Source of the DNA: an uncultured Prevotella sp.
GTDB lineage: Bacteria; Bacteroidota; Bacteroidia; Bacteroidales; Bacteroidaceae
Length of the DNA: 9,794 nucleotides
Assembly (NCBI GenBank): GCA_938023885.1
Contig: CALJCU010000347.1
Coordinates: 1 to 9,794, forward strand
Direction of reading: 5' to 3'
Part shown: one piece after another, positions 1 to 8,506 of the stretch
How positions within the stretch are numbered: position 1 is the first letter of the stretch
How the letters are laid out: every line of letters starts with the position of its first letter
Notes under the pieces: generated by a model
Databases searched by the model: none
What the model saw: the letters and a program-made list of their open reading frames with translations, nothing else
Told to the model about the DNA's origin: nothing
Made by a program: the position numbers and the translations under genes

Positions 1-3000
1 CTGAAAAATGTTACAGTGAGGAAGGCTATGGAGGAACTGAGGCAAGAAACGGGCTACAGTTTCATTTTTGCGGCTTCCGAAATGAATGTCAACAAGAAAG
101 TGAGCATCAATGCATCTTCTCTTAAAGATGCTGTAGAGCAGATTCTTGATGGCCAAAATGTTACATATGAGTTCAAAGAGAAGAACATCATAGTTACTCG
201 TAGGAAAAGCGCCGCTCGAAACTCTGTTAGTCAGCAGAGTTCTTCGTCGCAAACGCACCATGTAACCGGAACTGTCACTGACAGTAAAGGCGAACCTATT
301 GTGGGGGCAACGGTCAAAGAAAAAGGTAAGAATAATGGTACAGTGACAGATATCAATGGTAATTTCTCATTGGATGTCAGCGATAACGCCGATCTGGATG
401 TCTCTTACATCGGTTTCGTCTCTCAGTCTCTTCCTGCTAAGGGAAAGATGAAGGTTACGATGTCTGAAGACACAGAGTCTTTGAATGAGGTCGTCGTCGT
501 AGGTTATGGCACGATGAAGAAAAAGGATCTCACCGGTGCTATCGGTACGATAGGCGAACAGGCTATTGCTGAGCGTCATTCGACGAGCTTGTCTACCGCT
601 CTTCAGGGTGCTGTCTCCGGATTGAGTGTAACTCGATCGGGAGATGCCCCGGGGACAACAGGTACGCTGCGTCTTCGTGGTGTTACAACGATCAGTACTT
701 CTGATCCTCTTGTCATCATTGATGGAGTGCCCGGTGATATGTCAATGGTCAATCCTGACGATGTGGAGCAGATATCCGTTTTGAAAGATGCGGCTTCTGC
801 TGCTATCTATGGATCGAGGGCTGCTGCCGGTGTCATCCTTATTCAGACGAAACGCGCCAAGAAAGGAGATCTCAAGCTTAGCTATAACTTTGAGTATGCC
901 AGTCAGAGTCCCACGGCCAAACCAGAGTATGTGGATGCCGTGCAATTCATGAAGATGGCTAATGAAGTGCGCTATAACGATAATCAGTCAGGTGGTAAAT
1001 ATCAGGCGTATTCTCAAGATCTGATCGAGAATTATTCAAGTTTACGAGCTGAGAATCCTGATCAATATGGAGATACCAACTGGTATGATGAGATATTCAA
1101 GTCGAGTGCGCCACGCCAGACTCACTCTGTGGATCTTCTTGCCGGTGGCGATAAGTTATCAACTAAGGTGTCCTTGCGATATGATAAAACGGACGGTTTG
1201 TATGGTAATTTAAGTCGGGAGAACTATATGGCCCGACTGAATAATGACTTCCATTTCAATAAGTTTATCGAGGCTCATGTAGATATTAATTACAGGAAAT
1301 CAAAATCATCTTCACCTAATTTTAATCCTTATGGTGAACGTCCTTCTGCTGCTTTGGCTCCAATCTACCCGGTACGTTGGAGCGACGGTCGCTTGGCTGA
1401 TGTGAAAGATGGAAACAACCCTTTGGCTGCTATGTCTTATGATGCAGGAAGGAGCAGAGGCGATAATAATCATTTAGGTCTGAAGGGCGAAATAGATATT
1501 ATGCCTTTGGATGGATTGAAGATCTCTGTAATAGCAGCGCCCAATTTTGAGTGGAATTATACGAAGACATTTAATAAGAAGTTAGGATACACCCATTTGG
1601 AGTCTCCGAATACGATTTCCGGTTACTATAATGCTACAACGAGCTTGACAGAGTATCGTAACAAGAATAACGATTTTACAACTCAGATCCTTGCTAACTA
1701 TATTAAGTCTTTTGGGAAACATGATATTAACTTGCTTGCCGGTTATGAGAATTATCACTACAAGTATGATAATATGTCTGGATCTGGAGATCATTTTGAG
1801 CTTACGTCTTTCCCTTATTTAGATCTTGCTCCATCAGATTATCAGAGTGTGACAGGTAATGCTCAGGAGTATGCCTATCGTTCTTTTTTCGGTCGAATCA
1901 ATTATGCCTATGCCAACAAATATTTGCTGGAGGCCAATATCCGTCGTGACGGTAGCTCCCGCTTCTCCAAAGACAACCGGTGGGCTTCGTTCTCGTCGGT
2001 TTCAGCGGGATGGGTTCTTTCTGAAGAGAAATTCATGAAGGATACACGTTCATGGCTCGACCAGTTAAAGTTCCGTGCTTCCTGGGGAAAGTTAGGCAAT
2101 GAGCGTATTGGTAGTTATTATCCCTACCAGGCCTCTATCGACTTCAACCAGATTGCATTAGTAAATAATGGACAGACAATTTCTGCTACAAGTGCCGGCC
2201 AAACTACTTATGCTGTCCGTGACATTACATGGGAGACCACATCCTCATGGGATGTAGGTATTGACATTGTTGCTTTGAGCAGCCGGTTCAATTTCACGTT
2301 TGACCTTTATCGCAAGAAGACCAGCGACATGCTGCTTCCTGTGCAGATACCTATCTTCCTTGGCTATGAGAATCCTAATGTGAATGCAGGAGATATGCAT
2401 ACGAATGGCTGGGATATGGAAATGGGATGGCGAGATCAGATCGGTGATCTCCAGTATAGCGCGAAGTTCAACCTCTCGAACTCTGTGTCAAAGATGGGAA
2501 ACCTCAATGGAACTGTTACATATACTAGTGACGGTAACTGCATCACCAGAGAAGGAACAGAATATCAGCAGTTCTACGGATACCATTGCCTGGGTATTTA
2601 TCAGACACAAGATGAAGTTGACCAAAGTGCGAAACTGAACAATAATATTAAGGTTGGAGACCTGTGGTATGAGGATATTTCGGGGCCAGATGGCGTGCCC
2701 GACGGCAAGATATCAGCAGAGTATGACCGTATACCGTTAAAGAGTTCTTTGCCTCATTTCATCTATGGCTTGACGCTTAATGCCAGCTGGAAAGGCTTTG
2801 ATGCCTCTGCAGTAATCCAGGGTGTGGGAAGTCAATGGGCACGTATTACCGACAACATGGCGACCGGTTATAAGGACCAGTGGTTTAGTTTCCCGAAAAA
2901 CATCGTCGGAAAATACTGGAGTGTCGACAATACAGATGCGCAAAATGCAGCGGCCATTTATCCACGGTTGACAACCGCCAATTCTGCCTCTAATTTTGCA

Positions 3001-3237
3001 ATGTCTGACTTCTGGCTATTCAACAATCATTATCTTCGAATGAAGAACATCACTATCGGTTATACATTGCCGTCAGCTATCACAAAGAAGTTCTTTGTTG
3101 ATCGCTTAAGAATCTACGTGTCGGGCAATGACCTGTTCAGTATCAATAACTGTCCTTCCGGTTACGATCCCGAATCTCTCGATACCTATTATCCGATCAT
3201 GAGATCGCTCATGTTTGGTGTAAATGTTAACTTTTAG
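1..3237 (+). CDS. SusC-like TonB-dependent outer-membrane glycan transporter with STN domain (5' partial)
   Basis: Outer-membrane TonB-dependent transporter of the SusC/RagA family, which imports oligosaccharides together with its SusD lid. The frame is open from base 1, so the true start and signal peptide lie upstream; the GTG at 16 is internal. Visible order: an STN domain (about 1-190, beginning LKNVTVRKAMEEL), a CarboxypepD_reg-like beta-sandwich (about 262-470, VTGTVTDSKGEPIVGATV), a TonB-box/plug start at 481-510 (LNEVVVVGYG), a plug domain with the typical IIDGVPG and YGSRAAAGVILIQTK motifs (about 510-870), then a long beta-barrel ending in aromatic MFGVNVNF. The 1078 visible codons are consistent with a nearly complete STN-bearing SusC lacking a few tens of residues. 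In FecA-like transducers STN domains contact an anti-sigma factor, so regulation by an ECF sigma/FecR-like pair is inferred. The partner susD-like gene starts 12 bases after the stop. The substrate cannot be read from the sequence. Confidence 0.97.
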   Translation: MKNVTVRKAMEELRQETGYSFIFAASEMNVNKKVSINASSLKDAVEQILDGQNVTYEFKEKNIIVTRRKSAARNSVSQQSSSSQTHHVTGTVTDSKGEPIVGATVKEKGKNNGTVTDINGNFSLDVSDNADLDVSYIGFVSQSLPAKGKMKVTMSEDTESLNEVVVVGYGTMKKKDLTGAIGTIGEQAIAERHSTSLSTALQGAVSGLSVTRSGDAPGTTGTLRLRGVTTISTSDPLVIIDGVPGDMSMVNPDDVEQISVLKDAASAAIYGSRAAAGVILIQTKRAKKGDLKLSYNFEYASQSPTAKPEYVDAVQFMKMANEVRYNDNQSGGKYQAYSQDLIENYSSLRAENPDQYGDTNWYDEIFKSSAPRQTHSVDLLAGGDKLSTKVSLRYDKTDGLYGNLSRENYMARLNNDFHFNKFIEAHVDINYRKSKSSSPNFNPYGERPSAALAPIYPVRWSDGRLADVKDGNNPLAAMSYDAGRSRGDNNHLGLKGEIDIMPLDGLKISVIAAPNFEWNYTKTFNKKLGYTHLESPNTISGYYNATTSLTEYRNKNNDFTTQILANYIKSFGKHDINLLAGYENYHYKYDNMSGSGDHFELTSFPYLDLAPSDYQSVTGNAQEYAYRSFFGRINYAYANKYLLEANIRRDGSSRFSKDNRWASFSSVSAGWVLSEEKFMKDTRSWLDQLKFRASWGKLGNERIGSYYPYQASIDFNQIALVNNGQTISATSAGQTTYAVRDITWETTSSWDVGIDIVALSSRFNFTFDLYRKKTSDMLLPVQIPIFLGYENPNVNAGDMHTNGWDMEMGWRDQIGDLQYSAKFNLSNSVSKMGNLNGTVTYTSDGNCITREGTEYQQFYGYHCLGIYQTQDEVDQSAKLNNNIKVGDLWYEDISGPDGVPDGKISAEYDRIPLKSSLPHFIYGLTLNASWKGFDASAVIQGVGSQWARITDNMATGYKDQWFSFPKNIVGKYWSVDNTDAQNAAAIYPRLTTANSASNFAMSDFWLFNNHYLRMKNITIGYTLPSAITKKFFVDRLRIYVSGNDLFSINNCPSGYDPESLDTYYPIMRSLMFGVNVNF

Positions 3238-3249
3238 ATTGTAGAAGAC

Positions 3250-4995
3250 ATGAAAACTAAAAATATATTCAAGTTTGTTGGCTTGGCTGTGGTAGGGAGC
3301 TTGTTTTGTGGTTGTACGGATCTTGACATGAATCCCCTGTCAAGTGGATCCACAGAGTCGTGGTATTCTACTACGGACGAAATACGTATGGCTGTGAATG
3401 CCGGTTACCAAAAAGAGTTTCTACTCATGGATGGAGACCAAATCGATGAGGGCGACTATCGTAACAACACCGATTGGAGCGACGATACTCAATATCGACA
3501 GTTGGTATTGCCATTTCAGAATGCGACAGTGACGTCGCAAGAAACTCGCGTCCGCACTCGTTGGCTAAACAACTATAAGGTAGTGACGCGTATGAACGCA
3601 GTTATCAACAATTACCAGCGTGCCATCAATGCCGGCTACTCTGAGAATGATATCATGCCTTATGTAGGTGAGGCTTACTTTTTCCGCGCGCGTGCTTATG
3701 GAGAATTGATATTCCATTGGGGTGATGTTCCCTATTACACTTCAGACATCTCTATATCAGATGCTGAGAAGATGGGGCGCACCTCGAAGACAGAAGTTTT
3801 ACAGCATGTGTATGACGACTTTGATAAGGCGATCGAGCTGCTTCCTTTGAGCTATAGTGGCGATCAGCGCGTTACCAAGGGTGCAGCTTACGCTTTCAAG
3901 GCTCGCTATGCTCTCTATATGGGTGATTATGAGACGGCAGCTGCAGCAGCGAAGGCCTGCATGGACTTAGGTGTTTATTCTTTAGAGTCGGATTATAGCA
4001 AGCTCTTCCTTCCGGAGACAAAGACTTCGCCTGAGTTCATTTTCATCATGCCTCGGTCTATAGAATCCAAGCTCAATGTGATTAGCAGCGCTTACTGCTA
4101 TAACCGGCTTATTCGCAATGCAGGTGGTTGGGGCACGTATGCTCCTTCCTGGGATCTGTTGGCAGCCTATACTTGTACGGACGGCAAGCCTATTGACGAA
4201 TCACCGTTATTCGACTGCCATAATCCGTTTAAGAACCGTGATCCTCGCTGCACAAAATCAATAGTTGCGTTCAATAGCTACTTCTTAGGTTATGAGTACG
4301 ATCCTTCACCAACGGCTCTCACCTGTGGGCATATAGAAGGATCGGATACGGTACAAGTATATAATAATGACACGAGAGTTAACAAATTCTATGCTTCCTT
4401 CAACGGATTGGTCTGGCGGAAGGGCGTATCACAAAGTTGGATTGACAACGGATACAAGGGTGATAATCCTAAGATTCTTATGCGGTACGCAGATGTGTTA
4501 TTGATGTATGCAGAGGCAAAGATCGAGCTCAATCAGATCGACCAGAGCGTCATAGATGCTATGAACCAGGTTCGTGCGAGAGCTTATGGAGTGGATAAGA
4601 GCGAGACTGATAAGTATCCCGCCTTTACCATCAAGAGTCAGGACCAGATGCGTTATGACTTACGCGTTGAGCGTAGAATGGAGTTAGCCGGTGAAAACCT
4701 CCGCTATCCGGATCTTATTCGTTGGAAATTAGCGCAAGTTGTGTTTAAGCGTAAGTCGTATATGATGCTTCCTCCTGATCAGATTAAGGCACAACTGTAT
4801 GACAAAGGTAACTGGTTCTGGGGAATGACTCCGGATATCGACCAGTATGGAACGTCCGACTTCTCGAAGCTTGAGGCTGCAGGAATGTGCTCTGTAGCGC
4901 AGGAGTATAATTGGGACGATAGACAATATCTCTGGCCAATTCCGGAAGAAGATATTGAAAACAACTCCAATATGAAGCAGAACGATGATTATTAA
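3250..4995 (+). CDS. SusD/RagB-family glycan-binding surface lipoprotein
   Basis: Surface lipoprotein that captures glycan and closes over the SusC barrel. The 581-residue length is normal for the family. The N-terminus is a lipoprotein signal peptide with hydrophobic core and FCGC at residues 19-22; C22 preceded by Gly is the likely lipidated cysteine, and it is followed by TDLDMNP, the usual start of mature SusD proteins. The SusD-like N-terminal region contains tetratricopeptide-like helices (for example AYFFRARAYGELIFHWGDVP and the later KGAAYAFKARYALYMGDY). The RagB/SusD C-terminal signature ERRMELAGE is at residues 474-482, and the protein ends with LWPIPEEDIENN...QNDDY, the classic SusD end. 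The start is fixed by this signal peptide. It lies 12 bases after the SusC stop, so the two genes are co-transcribed. A stem-loop follows in the gap before the enzyme genes. Confidence 0.97.
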   Translation: MKTKNIFKFVGLAVVGSLFCGCTDLDMNPLSSGSTESWYSTTDEIRMAVNAGYQKEFLLMDGDQIDEGDYRNNTDWSDDTQYRQLVLPFQNATVTSQETRVRTRWLNNYKVVTRMNAVINNYQRAINAGYSENDIMPYVGEAYFFRARAYGELIFHWGDVPYYTSDISISDAEKMGRTSKTEVLQHVYDDFDKAIELLPLSYSGDQRVTKGAAYAFKARYALYMGDYETAAAAAKACMDLGVYSLESDYSKLFLPETKTSPEFIFIMPRSIESKLNVISSAYCYNRLIRNAGGWGTYAPSWDLLAAYTCTDGKPIDESPLFDCHNPFKNRDPRCTKSIVAFNSYFLGYEYDPSPTALTCGHIEGSDTVQVYNNDTRVNKFYASFNGLVWRKGVSQSWIDNGYKGDNPKILMRYADVLLMYAEAKIELNQIDQSVIDAMNQVRARAYGVDKSETDKYPAFTIKSQDQMRYDLRVERRMELAGENLRYPDLIRWKLAQVVFKRKSYMMLPPDQIKAQLYDKGNWFWGMTPDIDQYGTSDFSKLEAAGMCSVAQEYNWDDRQYLWPIPEEDIENNSNMKQNDDY

Positions 4996-5013
4996 TTCCT
5001 TATGAATTTTACA

Positions 5014-5049
5014 GTATGGGGATGGATCATTCTATATCTATCCCCATAC
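5014..5049 (+). terminator. Stem-loop between the susD-like gene and the enzyme genes; candidate attenuator or partial terminator
   Basis: GTATGGGGAT (5014-5023) pairs perfectly with ATCCCCATAC (5040-5049). The helix continues inward for four more pairs, one of them G-T, giving 14 bp around an 8-base loop (5028-5035). The gap is 72 bases and the hairpin occupies half of it. No run of T follows the 3' arm (AATTAATACTC), so it is not a canonical intrinsic terminator. A role in lowering read-through into the enzymes, or in protecting the 3' end of a susC-susD mRNA, is inferred. The arms are seen directly; the function is not. Confidence 0.5.
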
Positions 5050-5067
5050 AATTAATACTCTTGTACG

Positions 5068-6912
5068 ATGCGTGTAAAGTGGGTACTATTAGCTCTTTGT
5101 GGTCTGATTGCTTGTATAGCCAAGGCTGACAACATATTGCTGGAAGCTGAGGCATTTGCAGATAAGGGCGGTTGGAAGGTTGATCAGCAGTTTATGGATC
5201 AGATGGGCTCTCCTTATCTCATTGCTCATGGGCTGGGGCATCCGGTAGCTGATGCTAAAACAACATTCCCCGTGAAGCAGGATGGCATCTATAAAGTGTA
5301 TATACGGACCTATAACTGGACAAGTCCTTGGTTTAACGGCAAAGGCCCCGGAGGGTTCGTCGTAAAAGTCAATAATAAAGAGATTGGCATAACAGGAAAT
5401 GCCGGCTCTGCTTGGAGTTGGGTTAGCTTAGGAACGGTTGCCCTTCGAAAAGGAGCTAACACCGTGTCTCTTCACGATCTCACAGGACTGGATGGCAGAT
5501 GCGATGCTATATTCCTTTCCAACGATGGAGAGAAACCCAACAATGGAACGGATAGCAAGTGGCGAGAACAACTTAATCCACAGCATAAGACGGTGCAGTC
5601 TTATGACTTTGTTGTCATTGGGGGCGGCATAGCAGGAATGTGTGCTGCCACCACAGCAGCAAGACTAGGCTTGCGTGTAGCACTTGTCAATGACAGACCA
5701 ATCTGGGGCGGATGCAATAGTTCCGACATTAGGGTTCACTTAGGTGGTTACATAGAGGTAGAGCCATATCGCTCCCTTGGCCGATTAATCAATGAGTTCG
5801 GGCCATCAAAAGGTGGAAACGCGCAACCAGCCAACCAATACGAGGATAACAAAAAGGACTCATTCCTGAAAGCCCAACAGCGATTGTTTCTCTATCCTTC
5901 TTATAGGGCTGTTAGTGTGCTTAAGGATAATAACAAAATAAGTACTGTTGTCATAAAGCAGATTGAAAGCGGCAACAGTGTAGAACTGCATGCGCCTCTG
6001 TTTGCTGATTGTACGGGTGACGGCAATATCGGCTATCTTGCTGGTGCCGACTACCGTATGGGAAGAGAAGCACAAAGTGAATTCGGAGAAGAACGGGCTC
6101 CGGAGGTCGCCGATTCTATGACGATGGGAGCTTCTGTGCAATGGTATTCAGTGAAGGGAAAAGAAACGTTCCCAGAGTTCGACTATGGTATGGGATTCAA
6201 TGATGAGAACTGCGAAAACGTTACTATGGGCGAATGGACTTGGGAGACGGGAATGAACAAAAACCAGATAACGCAAGCCGAACAGATTCGTGACTATGGG
6301 CTCATGGCTGTATATGGTACATGGAGTTGGCTGAAAAATCACTCTGCCCATAAAGCCGAATTCCGGGATCGAAAACTTGGCTGGGTCGCCTATGTAGCCG
6401 GCAAGAGGGAGTCGAGGCGACTCATGGGAGACTACATCTTAAAGTGGGATGACATTATGAAAGAAGTGCACCATGAGGATGCTTCTTTCTCTACAACATG
6501 GTCAATAGATCTGCATTTCCCCGACTCCCTCAACAGCATTCAGTTTGCCGGACGACCTTTCAAAGCCGATACAAAGCATACCATTTTGGCTGCTCCCTAT
6601 CCGGTGCCTTACCGTTGCCTTTATTCTCGGAATATCGACAACCTGTTTATGGCAGGCCGCGACATAAGTGTGACGCATGTTGCTTTGGGTACGACAAGAG
6701 TGATGCGTACTTGCGGAATGGAAGGAGAGGTCGTCGGCATGGCTGCATCCTTGTGCCATAATCATCAGGCAACACCGAGAATGGTTTATTGGTATTATCT
6801 GAATGATCTCAAGCAACTTATGAGAGAAGGCGTAGGACGCAAGGATGTACCTTTCAATCAAGGGTATAATCTCCCCGGAATAAACAAAGTAGACACCGGT
6901 AGAAAGTATTAA
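5068..6912 (+). CDS. Exported FAD-dependent oxidoreductase (FAD_oxidored, PF12831-like) with N-terminal beta-sandwich-like domain
   Basis: Predicted exported flavoprotein; the reaction and substrate are unknown. The signal sequence (residues 1-20) could be cut by signal peptidase I at AKA|D or by signal peptidase II at the lipobox LIAC (C16). Residues about 22-153 form a domain beginning LLEAEAFADKGGW and ending GRCDAIFLSND, resembling the carbohydrate-binding-like/golvesin-type beta-sandwiches found in front of such oxidoreductases and sometimes labelled 'xanthan lyase'. The flavin domain starts at residue 180 with DFVVIGGGIAGM, a GxGxxG dinucleotide-binding motif (G185, G187, G190), then VNDRPIWGGCNSS (209-219). 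The C-terminal FAD-contact motif NLFMAGRDISVTHVALGTTR starts at N525. No Tat twin-arginine motif is seen, so FAD would have to be inserted after Sec export. It is followed 10 bases later by the GH20 gene, which suggests action on an amino-sugar glycan or product. Family assignment is firm; the role is inferred. Confidence 0.9.
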   Translation: MRVKWVLLALCGLIACIAKADNILLEAEAFADKGGWKVDQQFMDQMGSPYLIAHGLGHPVADAKTTFPVKQDGIYKVYIRTYNWTSPWFNGKGPGGFVVKVNNKEIGITGNAGSAWSWVSLGTVALRKGANTVSLHDLTGLDGRCDAIFLSNDGEKPNNGTDSKWREQLNPQHKTVQSYDFVVIGGGIAGMCAATTAARLGLRVALVNDRPIWGGCNSSDIRVHLGGYIEVEPYRSLGRLINEFGPSKGGNAQPANQYEDNKKDSFLKAQQRLFLYPSYRAVSVLKDNNKISTVVIKQIESGNSVELHAPLFADCTGDGNIGYLAGADYRMGREAQSEFGEERAPEVADSMTMGASVQWYSVKGKETFPEFDYGMGFNDENCENVTMGEWTWETGMNKNQITQAEQIRDYGLMAVYGTWSWLKNHSAHKAEFRDRKLGWVAYVAGKRESRRLMGDYILKWDDIMKEVHHEDASFSTTWSIDLHFPDSLNSIQFAGRPFKADTKHTILAAPYPVPYRCLYSRNIDNLFMAGRDISVTHVALGTTRVMRTCGMEGEVVGMAASLCHNHQATPRMVYWYYLNDLKQLMREGVGRKDVPFNQGYNLPGINKVDTGRKY

Positions 6913-6922
6913 TATCATGTAG

Positions 6923-8494
6923 ATGAAGAAACAAAATTTTCTTTGGCTGATTTTCATTTGCGTATTTTCAACATTTGCGGTTGATAGGACTGCAGGGCAG
7001 GTCGTTCCTAAACCTGTTTCCTTGCAGCTCCTCCCAGGGTATCATCGTATCAATCCTTTGATTAAGGTCTACACCGATTTGAAAGGAAACGGTAGAAAAG
7101 CAATGGAGGAATATTTCTGTGCATCGCTTCCATCATTTAAGTTGACCACAAAAAAATCAAGTGCCGAACTGTTCCTGCTTAAAAACGGGGAACAAAGGAA
7201 TAAAGAAGCTTACAACATTATGATAAGCCCTACCCGCATTGTTGTGAAAGCTTCGGGAGATACCGGACTCTTCTATGGATTACAGACTCTGCTTCAGCTT
7301 ATGGAGTCAAGCAAAGATAGTCTGCGTTGTGTAGAGATCAAAGATGAGCCTCGTTTTGCCTATCGTGGCATGATGTTAGACGTAAGTCGCCATTTTTTCA
7401 ATAAGGAATTTGTTTATCGCCAGTTGGATATGTTGGCGAGGTATAAGTTAAATGTCTTTCAGTTGCATTTACACGATACCGGCGGCTGGCGTCTCCAGCT
7501 TAAAAGTCATCCGGAGCTTACCGAATATTCTGCCTTCAGAAAGATCTCCAATTGGGAACAATGGGTCGATGCGCATTATCCTTTCTGTTTGCAAACAGAT
7601 TCAGGCGCTTACGGAGGCTATTATACTCAGAAAGACATTAAGGACATCTTGCATTATGCCGCCATCCGACATGTTCAGGTCATACCGGAGATTGATCTTC
7701 CGGGACATAGCTGTGACGTGCTCCATGCTGATCCGCAGTTGGCATGTGACGGTATAGACTGGAAGCAGAGCAACGAGCTCTGTATAGGCAAGGAGGAAAC
7801 ATTCAAGTTCACAAAAGAGGTACTTGACGAAATCATGCGGTTATTTCCTTCTAAATATATCCATATTGGAGGGGATGAATGTAGCATAAAACACTGGAGC
7901 GAGTGTCCTGCATGTAGAAAGCGGATGCAGTCGGAACACATTGACAGCGTCAATCGACTTCAGGCTTACTATACCTCACGATTGCAGAAGTATGTTGAGT
8001 CGTGCGGACGCCAAATTGTCGGTTGGGATGAGATTCTTGGTGGGGACCTTTCTAAGGATGCGGTGATCATGTCGTGGAGACCACAATCGGGTAGTGCACA
8101 AAACGCCTTGAAGAGAGGCTTCAAAGTGATCATGGCACCTTCGCATAATACCTATTTCGACTCATACCAAGCATCGCGCGAGACCCAGCCAAAGGCTATG
8201 AAGCGGGATGTGCCGTTGACCAAAGCTTACAATTGGAATCCGGCTCCGGATAGTTTGCCTAATATTAGAAATATCTTGGGGGTGCAGTGTTGTTTGTGGA
8301 CTGAGTTTATTGATTCGGAGTCTCATGCAGAATACATGTTGTATCCAAGGCTTATGGCATTGGCTGAGGTTGCCTGGACTCCTCAAGGCGAGCGCCGATA
8401 TGAGGACTTCATTCAACGGGCTGTTGATCAAGAGCGAGTGTTGAAATCCTTAGGTTGTCATTTCTTCGATTTAGAGAGGTCTAATAGAAAGTAA
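6923..8494 (+). CDS. GH20 beta-N-acetylhexosaminidase, exported
   Basis: Exo-acting glycoside hydrolase family 20 enzyme that removes terminal beta-linked GlcNAc or GalNAc by substrate-assisted catalysis. The Sec signal peptide (residues 1 to about 19-25) is followed by QVVPKPVSL, the usual start of the GH20b alpha/beta domain (about 26-140). The catalytic barrel then runs from YRGMMLDVSR (R148, expected to bind the sugar hydroxyls) through HDTGGWR (184-190), EIDLPGH (256-262), HIGGDE (314-319) with the catalytic Asp-Glu pair D318-E319, GWDEIL (367-372) and LWTE (458-461). All core active-site motifs are intact. The 523-residue length is a short two-domain form without a C-terminal carbohydrate-binding module. 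The usual small residues before LWTE are replaced by a Cys pair (C456-C457). There is no lipobox, so a periplasmic location is likely. It sits 10 bases after the oxidoreductase and 12 before the EEP gene, indicating one transcript. Confidence 0.96.
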   Translation: MKKQNFLWLIFICVFSTFAVDRTAGQVVPKPVSLQLLPGYHRINPLIKVYTDLKGNGRKAMEEYFCASLPSFKLTTKKSSAELFLLKNGEQRNKEAYNIMISPTRIVVKASGDTGLFYGLQTLLQLMESSKDSLRCVEIKDEPRFAYRGMMLDVSRHFFNKEFVYRQLDMLARYKLNVFQLHLHDTGGWRLQLKSHPELTEYSAFRKISNWEQWVDAHYPFCLQTDSGAYGGYYTQKDIKDILHYAAIRHVQVIPEIDLPGHSCDVLHADPQLACDGIDWKQSNELCIGKEETFKFTKEVLDEIMRLFPSKYIHIGGDECSIKHWSECPACRKRMQSEHIDSVNRLQAYYTSRLQKYVESCGRQIVGWDEILGGDLSKDAVIMSWRPQSGSAQNALKRGFKVIMAPSHNTYFDSYQASRETQPKAMKRDVPLTKAYNWNPAPDSLPNIRNILGVQCCLWTEFIDSESHAEYMLYPRLMALAEVAWTPQGERRYEDFIQRAVDQERVLKSLGCHFFDLERSNRK

Positions 8495-8506
8495 GAATAT
8501 AGACAG

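Noticed and set aside
16..18. GTG as the start of the SusC-like gene
   Set aside because: The reading frame and the STN domain continue upstream to base 1, and no signal peptide follows this GTG; the real start is outside the window.
5056..5063. TACTCTTG as a -7 promoter element for the oxidoreductase gene
   Set aside because: One mismatch to TAnnTTTG and only four bases before the ATG, which would leave no leader; no good -33 element upstream.
5068..5530. Xanthan lyase function for the N-terminal region of the oxidoreductase
   Set aside because: This name is a common carry-over label for the beta-sandwich-like domain; the region is about 130 residues without any polysaccharide-lyase catalytic domain.
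6502..6957. 151-codon open frame on the minus strand
   Set aside because: It lies antisense across the conserved 3' half of the oxidoreductase and the GH20 start, and its translation resembles no family I recognise; a shadow frame.
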